A DNA stretch of 64,000 nt from Acidobacteriota bacterium. Lineage in GTDB: Bacteria > Acidobacteriota > Blastocatellia > Pyrinomonadales > Pyrinomonadaceae. The translations under genes were made by a program, and so were the position numbers. The notes under the pieces are model-generated. The model saw only the letters and a list, made by a program, of their open reading frames with translations, had not been told where the DNA came from and searched no databases. The DNA is taken from positions 1 through 64,000 of the forward strand of contig JAOAPY010000037.1 in NCBI GenBank assembly GCA_025463135.1. Reading direction: 5' to 3'. The number at the start of each line of letters is the position of its first letter. The first letter of the stretch is position 1. Shown here piece after piece: positions 31,439 to 41,375 of the stretch.

Positions 31439-34009
31439 ATGAATATTTCCTGGAAGCGTTCGGCGGCTTGCCGCGCATTGTCTTTCACAGTGTGCCTGGC
31501 ATTCCTATGCCTGGGCACCAACACCATCCGCGGCGCACCCGCAGGCGGCAGCGTCAAAGGAATGGTCAGAGCAACCACCGGGGCCGCTGGCACCCTTGCT
31601 GTTCCATTGCCCGGCGCGAAAATCACATTATCGAATCGCGATTTACCCACGAAGCCGTTGGAAACGATCACAGATGAGGCGGGCAATTTTGCGTTCGCGG
31701 AGCTTCCCGCTGCTACTTACCTGCTAACTGCCGAAGCCGACGGTTTGACCAAAGTCGCGCGCGAGATTCACCTGACTGAAGGGGCGAGCCTCACGGTTGA
31801 AATAGACTTGACGGCGTCTGTTTCAGAATCTGTAACCGTACTGGCCGAGGAAGGCTTACTCAGCACGAAGGAAACTTCCACCTCGAACATCGTGCGCGAT
31901 CAAACGCTGAAGAACGTCCCGCTGCGCGCGGAAAACTATCAAAGCGCATTGCCGCTAACGCCGGGTGTGGTGCGCGGAATAAACGGGGACGACAATATTA
32001 AAGGAGCGCCCGCCGGCCAAAACGCCTACACCGTCAACGGAGCTGATGTTACGGATCCGGTTACCGGCAAGCTCGCATTTGATATTCCCATGGAAGCGGC
32101 GGCCAGCGTGCAGATTGAAGAGAACCCGTATGCGGCTGAGTTCGGGCGACTCACCGGCGGCGTCACCAATCTGGAAACCAAAGGCGGCGGTAACAAATTC
32201 AAGATTGCAGCCGCGCGTGTGTTCCCAGCCTTTCGCTACTTTCTGTCCGGGCCCATTGATTCTTTCAGACCACGCGTCACGGTGAGCGGTCCGCTGGTTC
32301 GCGATCGACTTTTCTTTTTGCAGTCCTTTGAGTATCGCTTCACGCGCATTCGAGTACCGAACATTCCCGCGCCGCGCGACAACTCCACCTCCGAAGCCAT
32401 CAACTCTTTCACACAGTTGGATCTGACTCTGAATAAGAACAATCGCGCTAAAGTTATTGCCTCCTTTTTCCCGCAGAAAGCTCGCTATGTCGGACTCGAT
32501 ACTTTCAATCCGCAAGAGACTACGCCGAACATTAAACAGCGTGGTGTTCTCTTTTCGGCATCTGAACAGTCCATCTTTGGCGACGGCTCGTTTTTGACTT
32601 CGTCCCTGAGCGATAAGACTTTTGATATTGACGTCTTTGCCCAGGGAGCCAAACCGATGATTCTGGCGCCTGACGGCAACAGTGGAAATTATTTCGCCGA
32701 TACGCGTCGCCGCACTCGGCGCCTCCAGTGGCAGGAAACCTATTATGCTCACACTTTCAAAGGCGCCGGGCAGCACTCGCTTAGACTTGGTACGGAGCTG
32801 GATCGCACCAACGTTTCCACGCGCTTTCGCGATAACCCGATCTTGATCCAGCGCAGTAATGGCAGCCTCGCCGAACGCATAGACTTTGCAGCGCTGGGGG
32901 CGGTCTCTTTCCGCTCGGGCGAGCTCGCGACCTTTGTACAGGATCATTGGATCGCGAATAAGAAGTTGACACTCGATATGGGGTTGCGGTTGGACCACGA
33001 TGATATTGCCCGGAATGTCAACGTGGCGCCCCGTTTCTCGTTCCTCTTCGTTCCCAGCAAAAACAATCGCACAGTGATTCGCGGCGGTATTGGCCTTTTT
33101 TTCGATCGCACTTTGCTTTCGGTCGGCTACTTTGACGCTGTTAACGGGAGCCTGCGTGATGATGAAAAGGAGCCCGGTCAACCTATTTCTTCGTCAATCT
33201 TTTCCGACCTGCCGGAGCGGATCGTTACGCGCTTTGCCGCCGACGGTCATTCGATAGTTGGCGGCCCGCGTCGCTTCAGGGACCAGGTCCTGAGTCCGTT
33301 GCGAGATCCACGCAGTATTCGTTGGAGCGTGCAAGTCGATCAGGGAGTTACGAAAGACCTGACCATCCGCCTTGGCTTTCTCGATCGTACGACGACTGGC
33401 GAACCAATCATCGATCCGCTCGAGACGGGTCCGAATACCGGTATGCTTTTGCTTAGCAGCAGAGGACGGGCGCGTTATCGAGAGTTTCAGGCGCTGGCTG
33501 TTTACCGCGACCGTCGGCTTGGTGAATGGAGCGCGTTCTATGTCTGGTCCAGTGCGCGCGGAGACTTGAATTCCGCCAATAATTTTCTCGGCGATCTGCC
33601 GGCGTTCGTTATTCGACCCAACCAGTACGGGCCTTTGTCTTTTGACACGCCGCACCGATTCCTGATCTATGGACAGATAAAAACGTTTTTGGATATCAAC
33701 ATTTCACCGTCGCTGGAAATTCGTACCGGCTTTCCCTACTCGGTCGTCAATGAGCAACTCGATTTTGTCGGCGCCCGCAATCAGGGGGCACGGTTTCCCA
33801 CCTTCATTTCACTCGACGCCCAGATCACCAAAGGCTTCCGCGTGCCTATGTTTCCGAAATACAAGATGCGCGCCGGCGCGGCCATTTTTAATCTCACGAA
33901 CCATTTCAATCCACGCGATGTCCAGAACAATTTGGGCAGCCGGCAGTTCGGTCAATTCTTCAACGGCCTCGGCACTTCCGTGCGCGGCAAATTTGAAGTC
34001 GATTTCTGA
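31439..34009 (+). CDS. Oar-like TonB-dependent receptor with carboxypeptidase-regulatory-like domain
   Basis: An 856-aa outer-membrane protein. A signal peptide (residues 1-31, CRALSFTVCLAFLCLGTNT) is followed by a carboxypeptidase-regulatory-like beta-sandwich (about 35-125, ITLSNRDL...GNFAFAELPAATYLLT). A plug-like region (about 135-230, VPLRAENYQSALPLTPGVVR, EFGRLTGGVTNLETKGGGN) leads to a long beta-barrel ending FEVDF, a typical C-terminal aromatic signature. Such proteins are abundant in Acidobacteriota and are thought to import or bind large substrates. I prefer ATG 31439; GTG 31421 would add six residues ahead of the signal peptide. It lies upstream of two Met-rich envelope genes. Confidence 0.88.
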   Translation: MNISWKRSAACRALSFTVCLAFLCLGTNTIRGAPAGGSVKGMVRATTGAAGTLAVPLPGAKITLSNRDLPTKPLETITDEAGNFAFAELPAATYLLTAEADGLTKVAREIHLTEGASLTVEIDLTASVSESVTVLAEEGLLSTKETSTSNIVRDQTLKNVPLRAENYQSALPLTPGVVRGINGDDNIKGAPAGQNAYTVNGADVTDPVTGKLAFDIPMEAAASVQIEENPYAAEFGRLTGGVTNLETKGGGNKFKIAAARVFPAFRYFLSGPIDSFRPRVTVSGPLVRDRLFFLQSFEYRFTRIRVPNIPAPRDNSTSEAINSFTQLDLTLNKNNRAKVIASFFPQKARYVGLDTFNPQETTPNIKQRGVLFSASEQSIFGDGSFLTSSLSDKTFDIDVFAQGAKPMILAPDGNSGNYFADTRRRTRRLQWQETYYAHTFKGAGQHSLRLGTELDRTNVSTRFRDNPILIQRSNGSLAERIDFAALGAVSFRSGELATFVQDHWIANKKLTLDMGLRLDHDDIARNVNVAPRFSFLFVPSKNNRTVIRGGIGLFFDRTLLSVGYFDAVNGSLRDDEKEPGQPISSSIFSDLPERIVTRFAADGHSIVGGPRRFRDQVLSPLRDPRSIRWSVQVDQGVTKDLTIRLGFLDRTTTGEPIIDPLETGPNTGMLLLSSRGRARYREFQALAVYRDRRLGEWSAFYVWSSARGDLNSANNFLGDLPAFVIRPNQYGPLSFDTPHRFLIYGQIKTFLDINISPSLEIRTGFPYSVVNEQLDFVGARNQGARFPTFISLDAQITKGFRVPMFPKYKMRAGAAIFNLTNHFNPRDVQNNLGSRQFGQFFNGLGTSVRGKFEVDF

Positions 34010-34229
34010 AGGATAATGTTCGGTGGTTTTGGAGTGGTCGCTGCGACCTGTCGCAGCGGATTGCAAAAGAGTCCATTCTTTAGATAATGCGGCGACCAGC
34101 CCGAGCCAAAGCGGTGACGCGTCACTGCACTCCAAATTAGATGTACTCACATCCCACGGTTGATGGCGCTCAAGGTTTCCGTGGTATATTTATGACGCCG
34201 ATGGATTCGTAGTTTCCAGCTAAAGAATA

Positions 34230-34763
34230 ATGAAAAAGCGGCCCCTATTAATCCCGTTGCTTGTCGTCGCGCTCTTCTTCAGCGCCTGGAGCAACGTGAT
34301 TGCGGCCTCTTTTTGTCCTCGCTTTACCCCGAACCGCGCTTGCTCTCTCAAACATTTAACTCCGCAGGCAAGGCCCGTTAAGCCTGAGTCGTCGTGCCAT
34401 CACGAGATGGCTGAAATGCAAAGCGACGACATGCAGATGGAGACTGAAGCCGGACCTCCGACAGAAACCAGCGCGCAAACCTCACCAGTAGAACCTGCAC
34501 CGGAATCAGCGAGCGAGCAGGCGGTGTTGGATCTGCCGCTTGAAATGTGCGCCCATTGCCGCAGTCATTCACAGCCGACAACAGTCGCTGCTTCGCTGGT
34601 GGCTGTGGATCCTTCGCAGCGACTGCTGCACACAGATTCGCTTCCCACAGAGTTCGCGGATAACTTGACCACCGCTTTTACGGATTCGATCGTCCCCTCA
34701 GAGCATAGTCCACCCGGTCCCTCGTCACCACGTCACATCTTAATCAACGTCTTTCGGATTTAG
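34230..34763 (+). CDS. Secreted Met/His-containing protein of unknown function
   Basis: A 177-aa protein with a signal peptide (LLIPLLVVALFFSAWSNVIAA). The mature part has SCHHEMAEMQSDDMQMETE (about 60-78) and EMCAHCRSHS (about 107-116), possible metal-binding clusters, in a Pro/Ser/Thr-rich, probably disordered context. I do not recognise the family. It lies 70 bases upstream of the Met-rich outer-membrane gene and probably shares its transcript and a metal-related role. Confidence 0.7.
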   Translation: MKKRPLLIPLLVVALFFSAWSNVIAASFCPRFTPNRACSLKHLTPQARPVKPESSCHHEMAEMQSDDMQMETEAGPPTETSAQTSPVEPAPESASEQAVLDLPLEMCAHCRSHSQPTTVAASLVAVDPSQRLLHTDSLPTEFADNLTTAFTDSIVPSEHSPPGPSSPRHILINVFRI

Positions 34764-34863
34764 CTTCCGGTAACTATCAATCGCTAATTTCAGCGTCGAC
34801 GTGTGCCTGTTGTAGCCGCGTCGCGCAGCCTTTGTGTTACGAGAAACCAGTTCGAGGGAAATC

Positions 34864-36828
34864 ATGCAAAAGTCAAGTCTGGGCTTTTTGATTCGCCGGT
34901 GGGGCATCAGCTCGCTTATGGTTACTGCTCTAATCCTTACTGCCGCTCATCAAAGTTCTCTGGCAGGTTCTCTGGGCCAGGGCCACGACATGAAGAACAT
35001 GCCGGGGATGAAGATGCCGCAAGCCAAACCAAAGGCGCGGCGAAAAACAACGCCTAAAACCGCGAGGAGGAGAGCACGAAAGCGGCGATCAGTTAAGAAA
35101 AACTCGATGACCAGTATGCCGGGCATGAATGGGCCGGCGACAAACAAGGCGACGCCGGCGGCGAAGCCATCGACCTCGCCTGTGAACACACCTACACCGC
35201 ATCCAATGCCTATGGACATGCCCGGCATGCAGATGCCAGGCGCGTCACCGGCCCCGACAGCCTCACCCTCATCGCACATGGAGATGCAGATGCCAACGCC
35301 GCCCGCATCTCCCGCCCCATCTCCTGCCCCATCTCCTGTCCTTGGGCCGGCGCCAGAGCACGTGAACATGCCTGGAATGCAAACGCCATCGGCTTCGCCC
35401 AACCCGCAGACTGCGCCGCCACATAAAATGGAGATGAACATGCCTATGCCGGCGGCCAGCCCGTCGGCTAGTCCGATGAGTCACACCGACGCTATGGAAA
35501 GCATGCCCGGTATGGGCCCCATGAACATGGGTCCGTTGCTCGTCATGAATGGCAATGACATGGGTATACGCGTGGGTGCGAGCGATACAAACACCTCATC
35601 GATGGGGGCAATGGGATCAGGTACTAGTTGGCAGCCTTCGTCCGCTCCGATGCACATGCATTACAAGGTCGCCGGGGATTGGCTACTCTTGTTTCATTAC
35701 AACGTGATCGCCGGCATTAACCATCAGGGTGGTCCGCGTGGTACAACCCGCGCCGAGTCCGCGAACTGGTTCATGCCCATGGCTTATCACAAGTTGGGAA
35801 AAGGCACTGTTCAGTTGCGTGGCATGCTTAGCTTCGAGCCCTTCACATTTCCGCCGGGCGGCTCGCCACTTCTGTTTCAGACGGGTGAAACATATAAAGG
35901 CCGGCCCCTGATTGATAAACAGCACCCGCACGATCTCTTTATGGAATTGTCCGCTCAATACACATTGCCCCTGGGTGAACGCGGAACCTGGTTTACTTAC
36001 TTTGGATATCCGGGCGAGCCCTCGCTCGGACCGGTGGCTTTCATGCACCGCATGTCCGCGTCAGAGAATCCTTCGGCGACACTCGCGCACCACTTGCAGG
36101 ATTCAACGCATATTTCATTCGGCGTCTGGACCAACGGTTTCACTTATCGCTGGTTGAAATTGGAAGGCTCGATCTTCAATGGCCGAGAGCCGGATGAGCA
36201 CCGCTACAACTTTGACACGCACAAGTGGAACTCGCGCTCGGCAAGACTATCGATCATGCCGAACGCCAATTGGACCATGCAGGTCTCCTACGGTTTCCTG
36301 CGCAGTCCTGAGGGTCAGGAGCCGGATACGGACGTCCGCCGAGCAACGGCCTCGCTGCAGTACAATAAACCGCTGCAACACGGCAATTGGGCTTCGGCTT
36401 TTATTTGGGGACGCAATCACACGAGCAGTCCGACGGAGACGCACAACCTGAACGGTTACACGTTCGAGTCGACGGTCAACTTCCAGGATAAAGACTATCT
36501 CTACACACGTCTGGAACTGGTGGATAAGAATGAATTGCTGCGGCCGGCTGATCGCACACTCCTGGGAATCGTTGACGATCATCCGAGTTTCCGCATCGGC
36601 GCATATACCTTCGGAGGCGCGCGCGACCTCTGGACCACCGACAAGGCCTCGTTCGCGATTGGCAGCGACCTTACTTTTTATTCAAAGCCCGGGGTGCTCG
36701 ATCGCATCTATGGAGCCAATCCCGTTTCCTGGAAGTTATTCTTTCGCGTTCGTCCCGGGAAGATGGACATGAGCATGCAGGGGACGCACGGAAACAAGAG
36801 CGGAGAAAGTAAAGCACCAAATCCGTAG
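34864..36828 (+). CDS. Outer-membrane protein with Met-rich (MPGM) N-terminal region
   Basis: A 654-aa protein. A signal peptide (residues 1-35) is followed by a Lys/Arg-rich segment, then about 150 residues of MPGM / MPMDM / HMEMQMP repeats separated by Ala/Ser/Pro runs. From about residue 260 a beta-barrel-like domain begins (GDWLLLFHYNVIAGINHQGG) and ends with FFRVRPGKMDMSMQG. Met- and His-rich motifs of this kind bind Cu(I)/Ag(I) in copper-resistance proteins, so copper binding at the outer membrane is a reasonable inference. ATG 34864 is preferred over 34834 because GAGGGA precedes it and it starts directly with the signal peptide. The low-complexity part may vary in length between strains. 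Confidence 0.8.
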   Translation: MQKSSLGFLIRRWGISSLMVTALILTAAHQSSLAGSLGQGHDMKNMPGMKMPQAKPKARRKTTPKTARRRARKRRSVKKNSMTSMPGMNGPATNKATPAAKPSTSPVNTPTPHPMPMDMPGMQMPGASPAPTASPSSHMEMQMPTPPASPAPSPAPSPVLGPAPEHVNMPGMQTPSASPNPQTAPPHKMEMNMPMPAASPSASPMSHTDAMESMPGMGPMNMGPLLVMNGNDMGIRVGASDTNTSSMGAMGSGTSWQPSSAPMHMHYKVAGDWLLLFHYNVIAGINHQGGPRGTTRAESANWFMPMAYHKLGKGTVQLRGMLSFEPFTFPPGGSPLLFQTGETYKGRPLIDKQHPHDLFMELSAQYTLPLGERGTWFTYFGYPGEPSLGPVAFMHRMSASENPSATLAHHLQDSTHISFGVWTNGFTYRWLKLEGSIFNGREPDEHRYNFDTHKWNSRSARLSIMPNANWTMQVSYGFLRSPEGQEPDTDVRRATASLQYNKPLQHGNWASAFIWGRNHTSSPTETHNLNGYTFESTVNFQDKDYLYTRLELVDKNELLRPADRTLLGIVDDHPSFRIGAYTFGGARDLWTTDKASFAIGSDLTFYSKPGVLDRIYGANPVSWKLFFRVRPGKMDMSMQGTHGNKSGESKAPNP

Positions 36829-36913
36829 CAGGCTGACGATCTACACTTGTTGCTTCGGCAAGTCGAATACGAAGATTCATTGTTGTGCGAACTTTAGACA
36901 CAGCAACCCCAGG

Positions 36914-38260
36914 TTAATCCGTTCCTCCACTCTCGTCGCCGAGCCAGCCCCCTGAAAAACCCGCGCGGCGCAGCCCTTTGATGATGTGAGGGCAGGTGCG
37001 CATTAACCGCCAGAGAAATCCAGACCGGTAGTTCTCAATCATCAGGACTATCGGTCCCTGATCCAGACCATAGTAGCCTTTTGAGATCCATCCTTCGCCG
37101 CCGGTGCTGGAGAACGTGGGATTGAAACTGCATTTGAATCCGTACGTGCTGGTCATCTCAGGAAACGTCTCGTCGAAATATTGGATCGACGGCAATACAA
37201 TCTCGGGCGCGAACGGCAGTGAACCCACTACGGCCCACGGCGCCAGCGTGCCGTCGTCAGGTCCGTGCGGCACACCGCGCGCTTGATAATCATAAAAGCG
37301 GTGCAACTTGCCATCGATCTTCTTCGTTGCGGGTCCGGGACCATCGCTCGCGGTGAGACCCCAAATGTATTCACCATAACCCTTGAAGCGTCGCGGATTG
37401 CGAATCGCATACTGTTGCTGCACGTAGGTGGCGCGCCGGCTGTTCTCGAAATAATCAATACCACGGTTCCTCATGTACTCGTCCTGAATACCGCGAAAGT
37501 CAATCCACATGTGTGAAAGCTGATGGATGAAGAGCGGACTGGCATCGAGAAACTCGTAACCGTAGTGCTCACGCCACTGATAAGTCTCGGTCCAGGCCTG
37601 GTAACTTTTGGCGGGCAACGGATGAGTCGGTGAAGCGAGTCCGAGGAGGTAAAGAATCAGCGCCTCGTTGTAGCCCTGCCAGCGATACTTGATGAATCCG
37701 CTTTCCGGCCTCCAACCGTGCGTCACTGTGTCTTTCGCATTTTGCGCCCATTGCCAATCGGCCCGGGCGTAAAGGGCGTTTGCGAGTGTGCGAATTTCGC
37801 GCTCACCCTTGGTGTCACGTTTGAAATACTCTGCCGCCGTCAAGGCTCCCGCAATCAGGAAAGTCGAATCGATGGTTGATAATTCGGAATCCCAGGTCCG
37901 CCGCCCGGTCTTCAGGTCGAGAAAGTGATAATAGAAACCTTTGTATCCGGTGGCATCTGGTTCCTGACCCTGACGACTATTAATAAAGAAACGAAGCGTT
38001 GTGAGGGTGCGCTTGACGGCCGCGCTGCGCGAGATGAAGCCATGCTCGACACCAACCGCATACGCAGCCAGGGCAAAGCCGGTGGCAGTGATACTGCACG
38101 GCGATCCCTGACGAGTACTGTCAGGCACCAGACCGTTTCGTAGATCCGTCTCCTTCAGAAAATAATCAAAGGTGAGGCGCTGGAGCGTCCTGAGTCTCTT
38201 ATCAGAAAAGGGGTGTGGTTTCGGCTTCAACGCAGATTTCGCACTGGCTAAGAAGATCAA
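36914..38260 (-). CDS. GH144-like (Glycoamylase, PF10091-type) glucan hydrolase
   Basis: A 448-aa protein of the (alpha/alpha)6-barrel family typified by bacterial endo-beta-1,2-glucanases (GH144). Recognisable blocks: RLTFDYFLKETD (about 28-39), ITATGFALAAYAVGVE (about 57-72), STIDSTFLIAGALTAAEYF (about 126-144), YNEALILYLLGLASPTHPL (about 202-220), LFIHQLSHMWIDFRGIQDEY and YGEYIWGLTASDGPG (about 300). The substrate is likely a beta-1,2-glucan or related glucan. The start is a TTG at 38260; no typical signal peptide follows, so either the start is misplaced or the enzyme is cytoplasmic. Confidence 0.82.
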   Translation of the reverse strand: MIFLASAKSALKPKPHPFSDKRLRTLQRLTFDYFLKETDLRNGLVPDSTRQGSPCSITATGFALAAYAVGVEHGFISRSAAVKRTLTTLRFFINSRQGQEPDATGYKGFYYHFLDLKTGRRTWDSELSTIDSTFLIAGALTAAEYFKRDTKGEREIRTLANALYARADWQWAQNAKDTVTHGWRPESGFIKYRWQGYNEALILYLLGLASPTHPLPAKSYQAWTETYQWREHYGYEFLDASPLFIHQLSHMWIDFRGIQDEYMRNRGIDYFENSRRATYVQQQYAIRNPRRFKGYGEYIWGLTASDGPGPATKKIDGKLHRFYDYQARGVPHGPDDGTLAPWAVVGSLPFAPEIVLPSIQYFDETFPEMTSTYGFKCSFNPTFSSTGGEGWISKGYYGLDQGPIVLMIENYRSGFLWRLMRTCPHIIKGLRRAGFSGGWLGDESGGTD

Positions 38261-38425
38261 GAATTACTGAGTCAGAAACCTCACGAAGTCAATTCAAAGT
38301 CGGAAGCCCACCACAGCGTAAAGGTAATAGAACACCAGTCACTACGAGAAGCGCAAGCTATGTTAAAAGCGAAGTATTATTCTGTCGAGTATTCGAGTCA
38401 GCACGAATGTGGGTCAATCGACAGG

Positions 38426-39157
38426 TCAGCGACCAATCACTTGCACCGCGACTGCGATGAAAACTATTCCGACAATTGCGGCCACAGAAACTGTCAAACT
38501 CGATGAACGACGGTGAGCTTCAGGAAGCAAATCGCTGGTGGCCGTGTAGAGGAAGAACCCGGAAGCGAAACCCAGAAAGATTGCCAGTGCAGTTGGCGGC
38601 GGCAGAACTGCCAGGGCCAGCAGACCTCCAACGACGGGCGCGATTGCGTCCATCAACAGAAATACAATATCCCTGCGGCGCACCGGTTCTCCATGAGTGA
38701 CCAATAGAATAGTATTCAAACCATCACTCATGTCGTGTGCTATGACCGCCAACGCCACCAGCAATCCCGTTCGCCAGTTCACCAATGAAGCCGCGCCAAT
38801 AGCAGCTCCATCAAGAGTGCTGTGAATGATTAGCCCGATTGAGCCCAGGCGACCTACGTGCTGGTGAACTTCATTGGTGCAGTCGCCTTCAGGGCAGGCG
38901 TGCAGGACCAGCAGCCGCTCAACCAAATAAAAGATCAGAAACCCCACCACAACAATGCCGAGAACGAACCGGACGCTCCAGCCCTGCGTTGCCGCTACGG
39001 CTAAGGACTCTGGCAGCAGGTCGAAAAAGACGGCGCCCAGCAGGACGCCGGCGCCAAGTCCCATCAACAGATGAATCCGATGCCTTGCGGCAATCGCGAT
39101 GTACCCACCGATTAACGTTGAGCACATCGCAAGCAGAGTAAACAGGACCGTAGACAT
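38426..39157 (-). CDS. ZIP family metal transporter
   Basis: A 243-aa inner-membrane protein with about eight transmembrane helices. The metal-binding signature is visible in helix IV, HSTLDGAAIGAA (about 112-123), and in helix V, HDMSDGLNTIL (about 139-149). A DLLPE motif occurs twice (about 46 and 216), and a short His-containing loop (HACPEGDCTNEVHQH) lies between helices. It probably imports zinc or another divalent metal. ATG 39157 follows GGAGAT; the longer ORF adds 44 residues encoded by repeat sequence. Confidence 0.9.
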   Translation of the reverse strand: MSTVLFTLLAMCSTLIGGYIAIAARHRIHLLMGLGAGVLLGAVFFDLLPESLAVAATQGWSVRFVLGIVVVGFLIFYLVERLLVLHACPEGDCTNEVHQHVGRLGSIGLIIHSTLDGAAIGAASLVNWRTGLLVALAVIAHDMSDGLNTILLVTHGEPVRRRDIVFLLMDAIAPVVGGLLALAVLPPPTALAIFLGFASGFFLYTATSDLLPEAHRRSSSLTVSVAAIVGIVFIAVAVQVIGR

Positions 39158-39213
39158 TTGATCTCCATTCTCGCATGGATTCCAATTTATTGGAGTCAAG
39201 TTTTGAATCGAAC

Positions 39214-39305
39214 TTTCTTTGCGTGCCTTGCTCCTTTGCGGGAAATTCTTTGTCGCCATTGAAGAGCCTCCCGCAATGACGCAAAGCACGCAAAGGAATC
39301 TTGTC
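39214..39305. repeat. Inverted repeat, second copy of the element at 8413-8497
   Basis: CTTTGCGGGAAATTCTTT, TTGAAGA, CCGCAA, GCACGCAA and GAATCTTGTC occur in the same order as in the copy upstream of the Ro60 gene. Here it lies upstream of the ZIP transporter gene. Confidence 0.8.
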
Positions 39306-39427
39306 GGTCTGAGGCGTAGCCTCGCTAGATGTCAACAAAAATAAACCACTGGAGTCTGCCGACGGAGGCCGGCGGCAAGCCGCTTTAGACCAAGGAGCTA
39401 ACAGGTTAGCGTACTCCAAAATTTGAA

Positions 39428-40564
39428 TCACGACTTCAGGCCCAGAAATTCTCGCATGCTATTCAGTTCTGCCTCGAGTTCACGCTTGAATGCGCGATCG
39501 CGCGGTTGCGATCTGATATAGCCAAACTCGGACGTGAGCTTCCCGTCCTTCGCTGAGAGATTGGCCCAGCCAATCACGCGATCGCGCCAAAGAAGCGGCA
39601 GCGCGTAATAACCAAGTTTGCGTTTCGACGCCGGCGTGTAGGCTTCAAAGCGATATTCCCAGCCCCAAAGCAATTCGAAACGCGCACGGTCTCGCACCAC
39701 CGGATCAAAAGGGGCCAGCAGACGTACCCTTTCCCGCGGTACACCTCGCACCACATCCTCTTTCGCCCAATACCAGTCGACGCCCTCAACGCACGCATGC
39801 GATAGCCGTTCTTTAGCTCGCTGCAAAGCACTCTTCAAATCGGACTGCCATTGTGGCACCGCATAGCGCAGCCGGCTCACCAGGGATGACAAGCCCGGAC
39901 TGGGCAGCGGCGCGTAAAGGCAAACAACCACATCGATGAGGGCATCGATTTGCGCATGGCGCTGGGACGTGGCCCGGGCCTTGTGCGCATGATTCAGGGG
40001 TCGAACACCTTTGGCTGCATCGATTGGGCCGGGCTCTTGTTGAGGCGCCCTATAGATGCGGATTCCCTTCTCACGTCGCGCCACCCGCAACAGGCCGCGG
40101 TAGTGCATGTCGTCCAGCAAATGGGTCGTCGCGTTCGACGAGCCGCCCCAATAGTTCGTCACCGTGCCGTGCGCGAAGTGTTCGTCTACTTCGCGCGGAT
40201 GCACCTCACCACGCTCGCGCACAAACTCAAGCAGGCGTTGTGTTCGGCTTGATTTCGCTTTTGTTCCACCCTGTCCGTCCGAACGCGGATGCATTAACGC
40301 GTGTAAGGATCTCGTCACGAAGCCGTAGATAACAAAGAAGTCCTCTTCGATGTCGAGCGTTGCGTAGCGCCGTTCGAGGTCTCCAGCATGATAATTCTTT
40401 ACGCGCTGACGCAGAATTAGATCCTGAGCGCGGGCCGGCGCACGAATCGGATCGGCCTGCACAAAGCCCATTTTGTGGAGCGCGCGTTTTAGTGTGGTGG
40501 GATTAGGAAAGTTACGCGCAACGGTAAAGCGGCGGAGATCGTCGAGGGTGATCAGCATGAGCAA
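39428..40564 (-). CDS. YcaQ/AlkZ-like DNA glycosylase
   Basis: A 378-aa protein of the HTH_42 (DUF1006) winged-helix family, which includes the interstrand-crosslink glycosylase YcaQ of E. coli and AlkZ of Streptomyces. The catalytic motif of the YcaQ branch, Q-x-D, is present as Q36-A-D38 in [18 protein letters not shown]. The typical [18 protein letters not shown] (about 65-82), [19 protein letters not shown] and [17 protein letters not shown] blocks follow. It likely removes bulky or cross-linking lesions from DNA. Monocistronic and cytoplasmic. Confidence 0.9.
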   Translation of the reverse strand: MLMLITLDDLRRFTVARNFPNPTTLKRALHKMGFVQADPIRAPARAQDLILRQRVKNYHAGDLERRYATLDIEEDFFVIYGFVTRSLHALMHPRSDGQGGTKAKSSRTQRLLEFVRERGEVHPREVDEHFAHGTVTNYWGGSSNATTHLLDDMHYRGLLRVARREKGIRIYRAPQQEPGPIDAAKGVRPLNHAHKARATSQRHAQIDALIDVVVCLYAPLPSPGLSSLVSRLRYAVPQWQSDLKSALQRAKERLSHACVEGVDWYWAKEDVVRGVPRERVRLLAPFDPVVRDRARFELLWGWEYRFEAYTPASKRKLGYYALPLLWRDRVIGWANLSAKDGKLTSEFGYIRSQPRDRAFKRELEAELNSMREFLGLKS

Positions 40565-40728
40565 TTATCATTCAAGGCGCAGCAACACTCCAAATCAAGA
40601 CAGTAGCGGTCTTGCTAAAGTCACTGCCAGCGGCGGGACCCAAAAACTCTTGGAGGGGCCGGCAGGGGCAAGGTACAATCCGTGCCCAATTCAGAACCGG
40701 TCAAACTCGAACCGCCAAAGGTTCCCCC

Positions 40729-41319
40729 ATGCCACTACCACTGGTTGCGCCACACGAAGTCACGCAGTTGCTGTTGGATTGGAATGAAGGCAATCCGACC
40801 GCCCTGGAAAAGTTGATGCCGCTGGTCTATAGAGAATTGCGGCGCTTGGCCCATCAATACCTGCGGAGGGAGCGTGATGGTCATACGCTGCAAACTACGG
40901 ACCTGGTCCACGAAGCGTATTTTGGTTTGGTGGACCAACGAAGGGTCCGCTGGCAGAACCGAGCACACTTCTTTGGTATCGCGGCCCAGCTTATGCGGCG
41001 CATCCTCGTGGACCATGCACGCGCACATAAGCGGGTAAAGCGAGGGGGTGGGGCGCCGCTGGTCTCGCTGGATCAGGCCGCCGCCGTCTCGCGTCAGTCA
41101 TCAGTTGACATACTTGCCCTCGACGAGGCGCTGACGAAACTGGCAGAGATCGATCAACGAAAGGCCCGAGTCGTCGAACTGCGATTCTTTGGCGGCTTGG
41201 AAGTTGACGAGACGGCGGAGTTCCTGCATGTTTCTCCCATAACCGTAATGCGCGAATGGAAGATGGCTAAGGCCTGGTTGCACCGAGCACTGAGTAATGA
41301 GACCGCAGCGTCTGACTGA
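40729..41319 (+). CDS. ECF-type sigma factor (TIGR02999 / Sigma70_ECF)
   Basis: A 196-aa sigma factor. Region 2 covers about residues 20-95 ([36 protein letters not shown] in two blocks, then [21 protein letters not shown]). Region 4 covers about residues 130-190 ([41 protein letters not shown]). The family is typical of Acidobacteriota and Planctomycetes, where members often pair with serine/threonine kinases. None is adjacent here. The neighbour is a convergent TPR gene. ATG 40729 gives the usual length; the ORF could be extended to 40612 without conserved sequence. Confidence 0.9.
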   Translation: MPLPLVAPHEVTQLLLDWNEGNPTALEKLMPLVYRELRRLAHQYLRRERDGHTLQTTDLVHEAYFGLVDQRRVRWQNRAHFFGIAAQLMRRILVDHARAHKRVKRGGGAPLVSLDQAAAVSRQSSVDILALDEALTKLAEIDQRKARVVELRFFGGLEVDETAEFLHVSPITVMREWKMAKAWLHRALSNETAASD

Positions 41320-41375
41320 TAGTTCAGAACGTTTGACTCTTCATCAATGTCAGTTGGTGCGAAGGGTGGGAAGTC

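Noticed and set aside
31955-33181. 408-aa minus-strand ORF
   Set aside because: It is antisense to the Oar-like gene, whose signal peptide, domains and C-terminal signature are clear. The minus ORF is a frame shadow.
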